A stretch of 9,660 bases of DNA from Pseudomonadota bacterium (lineage in GTDB: Bacteria; Pseudomonadota; Alphaproteobacteria; Acetobacterales; Acetobacteraceae), in contig JAJXSZ010000090.1 of assembly GCA_021784255.1 (NCBI GenBank), forward strand, positions 1 through 9,660, given 5' to 3'. Below, in pieces: positions 6,687 to 9,660 of this stretch; positions within the stretch are counted from its first letter, which is position 1; each line of letters begins with the position of its first letter. The notes beneath the pieces are model-generated. The model saw only the letters and a list, made by a program, of their open reading frames with translations. It ran no database searches and had not been told where the DNA came from. Both the position numbers and the translations under genes were made by a program.

Positions 6687-7870
6687 ATCCAGCGGGATCG
6701 GATGCGCTTCTCGCACTGCGCCATGTCCTCGAAGCCAGCCGTGCCCTCCCGGCGCTGCTCGGCGTGGTGGCCGTTGGGGAGTCGTTTGCCGTCGATACGC
6801 GCGTGCCGCGTCCGTCCGGGCGGCTGCTGAGCCCCTTCGAGTTCTGGCCGGACTGGCTGTTCTATGCCCCCGTGGCGTTGCAATGGGCCGCCTGTGCGCT
6901 GCGCTACCGCAGCCTGACGCTGCCCACCGCCGCCAACCCAGGCATCAAGACCGGCGGTCTGGTGGGCGAATCCAAGACCGAGATCCTCGACATGGTGCAG
7001 GGCGAGGTCCGCGAGCTGATCGCGCCCTATGCCAGCTTCACGGTCACGGGGGACGCAAGCGCGGACCTCAGCGCCGCGCTCGCGGCGATGGCGGACGGAC
7101 ATCTTGCCTTCCCGGTGGTCGCCAAGCCGGATCTCGGGTGCAACGGAACGGGCGTGCGCATCGTTGCCGATACCGCGGAGCTTGCCCAGTGGCTCGCCGC
7201 CTTCCCGCGCGGCGAGCGCGCCGTCCTGCAGACCCTGCTCACCGAGGAAGGCGAGGCCGGCCTGTTCTACATCCGCGAACCGGGCGCGCCGGCCGGCCGC
7301 ATCACCTCGATCACCCTGAAATATGCTCCCGAAGTGGTCGGTGACGGGGTCGCCACCCTGGAGACGCTGATCCGGCGGGATCCGCGGGCAGGGCGCCTGA
7401 CCCATCTCTACCTGCCGCGCCTGGCGGACCACCTGGCCGAGGTGCCGCCCTCCGGCGAGCGCGTGCGCCTGGTGTTCACCGGCAACCACGTCAAGGGCGC
7501 CCTGTTCCGCGACGGCACCGACCACGCGACCGCGGCACTTGCCGCCGCCGTCGAGCGGGTGGCCGCCGCCATCCCCGATTTTCATTTCGGCCGTTTCGAT
7601 GTGCGCTTCGCTTCCATCGCGGCGCTGCGCCGCGGCGAGGGATTCCGCATCATCGAGATCAACGGCACCGGCTCGGAGGCGACGCATGTCTGGGACCCGG
7701 ACATGACGCTGCGCGCGGCGTGGGCCGCGGAGCTTGCGCATTTCGGCGCGTCGTGGCGCATCGGCGCGGCCAACCGTGCGCGCGGCGCGCAGCCGACCCC
7801 GCTCGCCGAGCTGTGGCGCCTGTGGCGGCAGCACAAGCGGCTGATGGCCCGCTACCCGATGAACTCCTAG
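6683..7870 (+). CDS. ATP-grasp domain protein, putative carboxylate-amine ligase of unknown substrate
   Basis: A 395-residue protein. ATP-grasp enzymes activate a carboxylate as acyl phosphate and join it to an amine or other nucleophile. The ATP-grasp half spans about residues 130-345: Lys148 in FPVVAKPDLG, a glycine-containing loop C-N-G-T-G at 153-157, LQTLLTEEGEAGLFYIREP, Asp306 in GRFDVRF, and the Mg-ligand motif E-I-N at 325-327 in IIEINGTGSEATHVWDP. The N-terminal part carries FEFWPDWLFYAP (52-63) with one hydrophobic stretch (59-73) and the motif TLPTAANPGIKTGGLVGESK (79-98). Related proteins are often labelled D-alanine-D-alanine ligase, but this N-terminus is not that of Ddl. No in-frame ATG, GTG or TTG lies between the upstream stop at 6614 and 6683. 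The native ribosome site is unclear (GGGAG 12 nt upstream). phaB follows after 73 nt on the same strand. Confidence 0.8.
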   Translation: MNPAGSDALLALRHVLEASRALPALLGVVAVGESFAVDTRVPRPSGRLLSPFEFWPDWLFYAPVALQWAACALRYRSLTLPTAANPGIKTGGLVGESKTEILDMVQGEVRELIAPYASFTVTGDASADLSAALAAMADGHLAFPVVAKPDLGCNGTGVRIVADTAELAQWLAAFPRGERAVLQTLLTEEGEAGLFYIREPGAPAGRITSITLKYAPEVVGDGVATLETLIRRDPRAGRLTHLYLPRLADHLAEVPPSGERVRLVFTGNHVKGALFRDGTDHATAALAAAVERVAAAIPDFHFGRFDVRFASIAALRRGEGFRIIEINGTGSEATHVWDPDMTLRAAWAAELAHFGASWRIGAANRARGAQPTPLAELWRLWRQHKRLMARYPMNS

Positions 7871-7911
7871 GAACCCATCGCCGGCGTTGCTTCCCGCAGG
7901 CGCGGCGGATA

Positions 7912-7938
7912 GCCTCCCGCCATCTGCGCGAGGGAGGC
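7912..7938 (+). promoter_or_regulatory. Hairpin covering the phaB ribosome binding site
   Basis: GCCTCCC (7912-7918) is the perfect reverse complement of GGGAGGC (7932-7938), with a 13-nt loop. The right arm contains nearly all of the phaB Shine-Dalgarno AGGGAGG (7931-7937), 6 nt before the ATG at 7944. If it folds in the mRNA, the site would be masked. Confidence 0.5.
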
Positions 7939-7943
7939 AACAA

Positions 7944-8666
7944 ATGACCAGGCTTGCACTCGTCACCGGTGGTACGCGAGGCATCGGGGAGGCGATCAGC
8001 CGCCGGCTCCAGGCGGAGGGTCGCAAAGTCATCGCCAGCTACCACGGCAACGATGCCGCGGCGCAGGCGCTGCAGTCGGCGACCGGCATCGTCGTGATGA
8101 AATTCGATGTTGCCAGCTTTGCCGAATGCGAGGCGGCGGTGAAGCGTATCCACGCCGAGTACGGGCCGATCGAGATCCTGGTGAACAATGCCGGCATCAC
8201 GCGGGACGCGACGATCAGTAAGCAGACGCGCGAGATGTGGGCCGAGGTGATCGACACCAACCTCGGCTCCTGCTTCAACATGTGCAAGCTCGTCTTCGAC
8301 GACATGCGGGCGGCGAAGTTCGGCCGCATCGTCAACATCGGCAGCATCAACGGCCAGGCCGGCCAGTATGGTCAGGTCAACTATGCGGCCGCGAAATCCG
8401 GTATCCATGGCTTCACCAAGGCGCTGGCGCAGGAAGGGGCGCGCTTCGGCATCACCGTCAATGCGATCGCCCCAGGCTATGTCGATACCGATATGGTTCG
8501 CGCCGTGCCGCCCGACGTGCTGCAGAAGATCATCGCCCGCATTCCGATGGGCCGGCTCGGCCGCGCCGACGACATTGCCCGCGGGGTCGCGTTCGTGACC
8601 GCCGATGATGCCGATTTCATCACCGGCTCGACGATCTCGATCAACGGCGGGCAACATATGTATTGA
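7944..8666 (+). CDS. phaB: Acetoacetyl-CoA reductase PhaB
   Basis: A 240-residue short-chain dehydrogenase that reduces acetoacetyl-CoA to (R)-3-hydroxybutyryl-CoA, normally with NADPH, supplying the monomer for PhaC. The cofactor motif TGGTRGIG is at 8-15, NNAG at 81-84, and the catalytic Ser134, Tyr147 and Lys151 lie in GSINGQAGQYGQVNYAAAK, the PhaB-specific form of this region. The C-terminus (DFITGSTISINGGQHMY) and length match the family (240-247). The ATG at 7944 is chosen over the longer TTG frame because AGGGAGG lies 6 nt upstream and homology starts at MTRLALVTGG. It is unusual in being separated from phaA by two unrelated genes. Its TGA overlaps the TTG start of the transporter gene. 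A 3-oxoacyl-ACP reductase is the alternative; the active-site segment argues against it. Confidence 0.93.
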   Translation: MTRLALVTGGTRGIGEAISRRLQAEGRKVIASYHGNDAAAQALQSATGIVVMKFDVASFAECEAAVKRIHAEYGPIEILVNNAGITRDATISKQTREMWAEVIDTNLGSCFNMCKLVFDDMRAAKFGRIVNIGSINGQAGQYGQVNYAAAKSGIHGFTKALAQEGARFGITVNAIAPGYVDTDMVRAVPPDVLQKIIARIPMGRLGRADDIARGVAFVTADDADFITGSTISINGGQHMY

Positions 8667-9499
8667 CGGGGACGAAGGGCGCGAACCTCGCCGGCGCGGG
8701 GGCGATCGCGCTCTGGTCGTTCCTCGCCGTGCTGTCGCGCGAGGCGGCCGGCGTGCCGCCGCTCGAGCTCACCGCGCTGGCGTTCACCGTTTCCGGCGGC
8801 GCTGGGCTGGTGTGGCTGATCACGCGCCGCCGGCTGGGCGCGTTGCGCCAGCCGCCGCTTGCCTGGGCGCATGGCGTGGGCGGGCTGGCCGGGTATCACG
8901 CGCTTTATTTCGCCGCTCTGTCGCGGGCGCCGGCAGCGGTGGCGAACCTGCTCAACTACGCCTGGCCGTTGCTGATCGTGCTGCTGTCGGCGCCGGTCCT
9001 GGGCCTGCCGTTGCGCGCGCGGCACCTCGCGGGGGTGGCGCTGGGAACGGCGGGCTGCGCGCTGCTGATCCGTCCGGCGGGCGGCGGGGCCTGGGTCGGG
9101 TATGCGCTGGCGCTCGGCGCGGGGCTGACCTGGGCGCTCTATTCCGTGCTGGCGCGGCGCATGGCGGGCGTGCCGACCGAAGCGGTCGCCGGATTCTGCG
9201 CGGCGGCGGCGGTCATCTGCTGGGTGCTGCACATGCTGGCCGAGCCGTCGGTGCTGCCTGGCCTGCGAGCCCTGATGGCGGCGGGGCTGCTCGGGTTGGG
9301 GCCGGTGGGCGCCGCCTTTTTCCTCTGGGACCGCGGCATGAAGCGGGGCGACCCGCGCCTGCTCGGGACCCTGGCCTACGCGACCCCCGTCGTATCGACC
9401 CTGCTGCTGGTCCTCGGCGGCTTCGCGCCCGCCTCGGCACCGCTGCTGCTGGCCGCCGCGCTGGTTGCCGCCGGCGGCCTGATCGCCGCGCGGGCCTGA
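8663..9499 (+). CDS. DMT-superfamily (EamA) inner-membrane transporter, YddG-like
   Basis: A 278-residue integral membrane protein with about ten hydrophobic segments arranged as two EamA repeats (roughly 8-140 and 143-276). Typical motifs are AIALWSF near the N-terminus, ANLLNYAWPLLIVLL (94-108) at the end of the first half, and FFLWDRGMKRGD (219-230) with ATPVVST (240-246) in the second. The resemblance in these places to the aromatic amino acid exporter YddG suggests metabolite export, but EamA proteins vary widely in substrate. The TTG start overlaps the phaB stop as TTGA, suggesting translational coupling; no ATG is available near the N-terminus and the first membrane segment begins close to this TTG. 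No independent promoter was seen, so it is probably read from the phaB transcript. Confidence 0.85.
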   Translation: MTGTKGANLAGAGAIALWSFLAVLSREAAGVPPLELTALAFTVSGGAGLVWLITRRRLGALRQPPLAWAHGVGGLAGYHALYFAALSRAPAAVANLLNYAWPLLIVLLSAPVLGLPLRARHLAGVALGTAGCALLIRPAGGGAWVGYALALGAGLTWALYSVLARRMAGVPTEAVAGFCAAAAVICWVLHMLAEPSVLPGLRALMAAGLLGLGPVGAAFFLWDRGMKRGDPRLLGTLAYATPVVSTLLLVLGGFAPASAPLLLAAALVAAGGLIAARA

Positions 9500-9514
9500 C
9501 TTTCCCGCGGGAGG

Positions 9515-9543
9515 TTGCCAAGCGAAGGCGAACTGCCTATGAG
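9515..9543 (+). promoter_or_regulatory. Sigma70-type promoter of the tRNA-Gly gene
   Basis: TTGCCA (9515-9520, 5 of 6 consensus) and TATGAG (9538-9543, 4 of 6) are separated by exactly 17 nt. The predicted start near 9550 is just upstream of the mature tRNA 5' end at 9558, as expected for a tRNA gene. Confidence 0.65.
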
Positions 9544-9557
9544 GCGCGGCTCGGAGC

Positions 9558-9632
9558 GCGGGCGTAGCTCAGGGGTAGAGCACAACCTTGCCAAGGTTGG
9601 GGTCGAGGGTTCGAATCCCTTCGCCCGCTCCA
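9558..9632 (+). tRNA. tRNA-Gly (GCC anticodon)
   Basis: A complete 75-nt cloverleaf can be drawn. The acceptor GCGGGCG (9558-9564) pairs with CGCCCGC (9622-9628), followed by discriminator T and an encoded CCA (9630-9632). The D-arm contains AGCTCAGGGGTAGAGC. The anticodon stem CAACC/GGTTG encloses loop TTGCCAA with anticodon GCC at 9590-9592. The T-loop is TTCGAAT. It reads GGC and GGU, the main glycine codons in a genome this GC-rich. Confidence 0.97.
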
Positions 9633-9660
9633 GATTTCCTAAGAAAAGTCAAGGACTTCC

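Noticed and set aside
6530..8032. A 500-codon open frame on the minus strand opposite the ATP-grasp gene
   Set aside because: It is a shadow of the ATP-grasp and phaB genes, which have recognisable motifs; the minus-strand product has no recognisable fold.
9501..9514. TCCCGCGGGA palindrome after the transporter gene as a terminator
   Set aside because: It is a 10-bp palindrome with no real loop and no T-run, so it is unlikely to terminate transcription.

Overview
The window is very GC-rich, with G or C at most third codon positions. Its gene set (PHA repressor PhaR, a beta-helix/Hint protein, PHA synthase, thiolase and reductase) suggests an alphaproteobacterium of the Rhodospirillales/Acetobacteraceae type. 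That placement is inferred from gene content; there is no rRNA here.

Layout, left to right: the 3' part of a ketopantoate reductase-like gene (panE family, +) faces phaR (-), the polyhydroxyalkanoate (PHA) regulator. Divergent from phaR is a rightward cluster: a small coiled-coil gene that looks like a PHA synthase accessory subunit (PhaE-like), a class III/IV-type PHA synthase (phaC) starting inside it in another frame, and acetyl-CoA acetyltransferase (phaA). Two strong hairpins lie between phaA and a convergent gene for a 701-residue protein with beta-helix-like repeats, a Hedgehog/intein (Hint) domain and a C-terminal beta domain. After a 266-nt divergent spacer comes an ATP-grasp ligase of unknown substrate, then acetoacetyl-CoA reductase (phaB), a DMT/EamA transporter whose TTG start overlaps the phaB stop, and a tRNA-Gly(GCC) gene with a recognisable sigma70-type promoter.

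The core theme is PHA synthesis: PhaA condenses two acetyl-CoA, PhaB reduces acetoacetyl-CoA to (R)-3-hydroxybutyryl-CoA, PhaC polymerises it, probably with the small partner, and PhaR senses polymer and represses. The Hint and ATP-grasp genes separate phaA from phaB and have no obvious link to the pathway.

The most unusual signal is at about 1765-2009. One strand appears to encode two proteins in two frames there: the heptad coiled coil of the PhaE-like protein and the N-terminus of PhaC. Other points of interest are a hairpin that would cover the phaB ribosome binding site, a TTG-initiated leader ORF whose stop overlaps the ATP-grasp start, and palindromes in the phaR/phaE divergent spacer. 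No CRISPR array, insertion sequence or integrase was seen, and no stretch over 300 bases lacks a gene.
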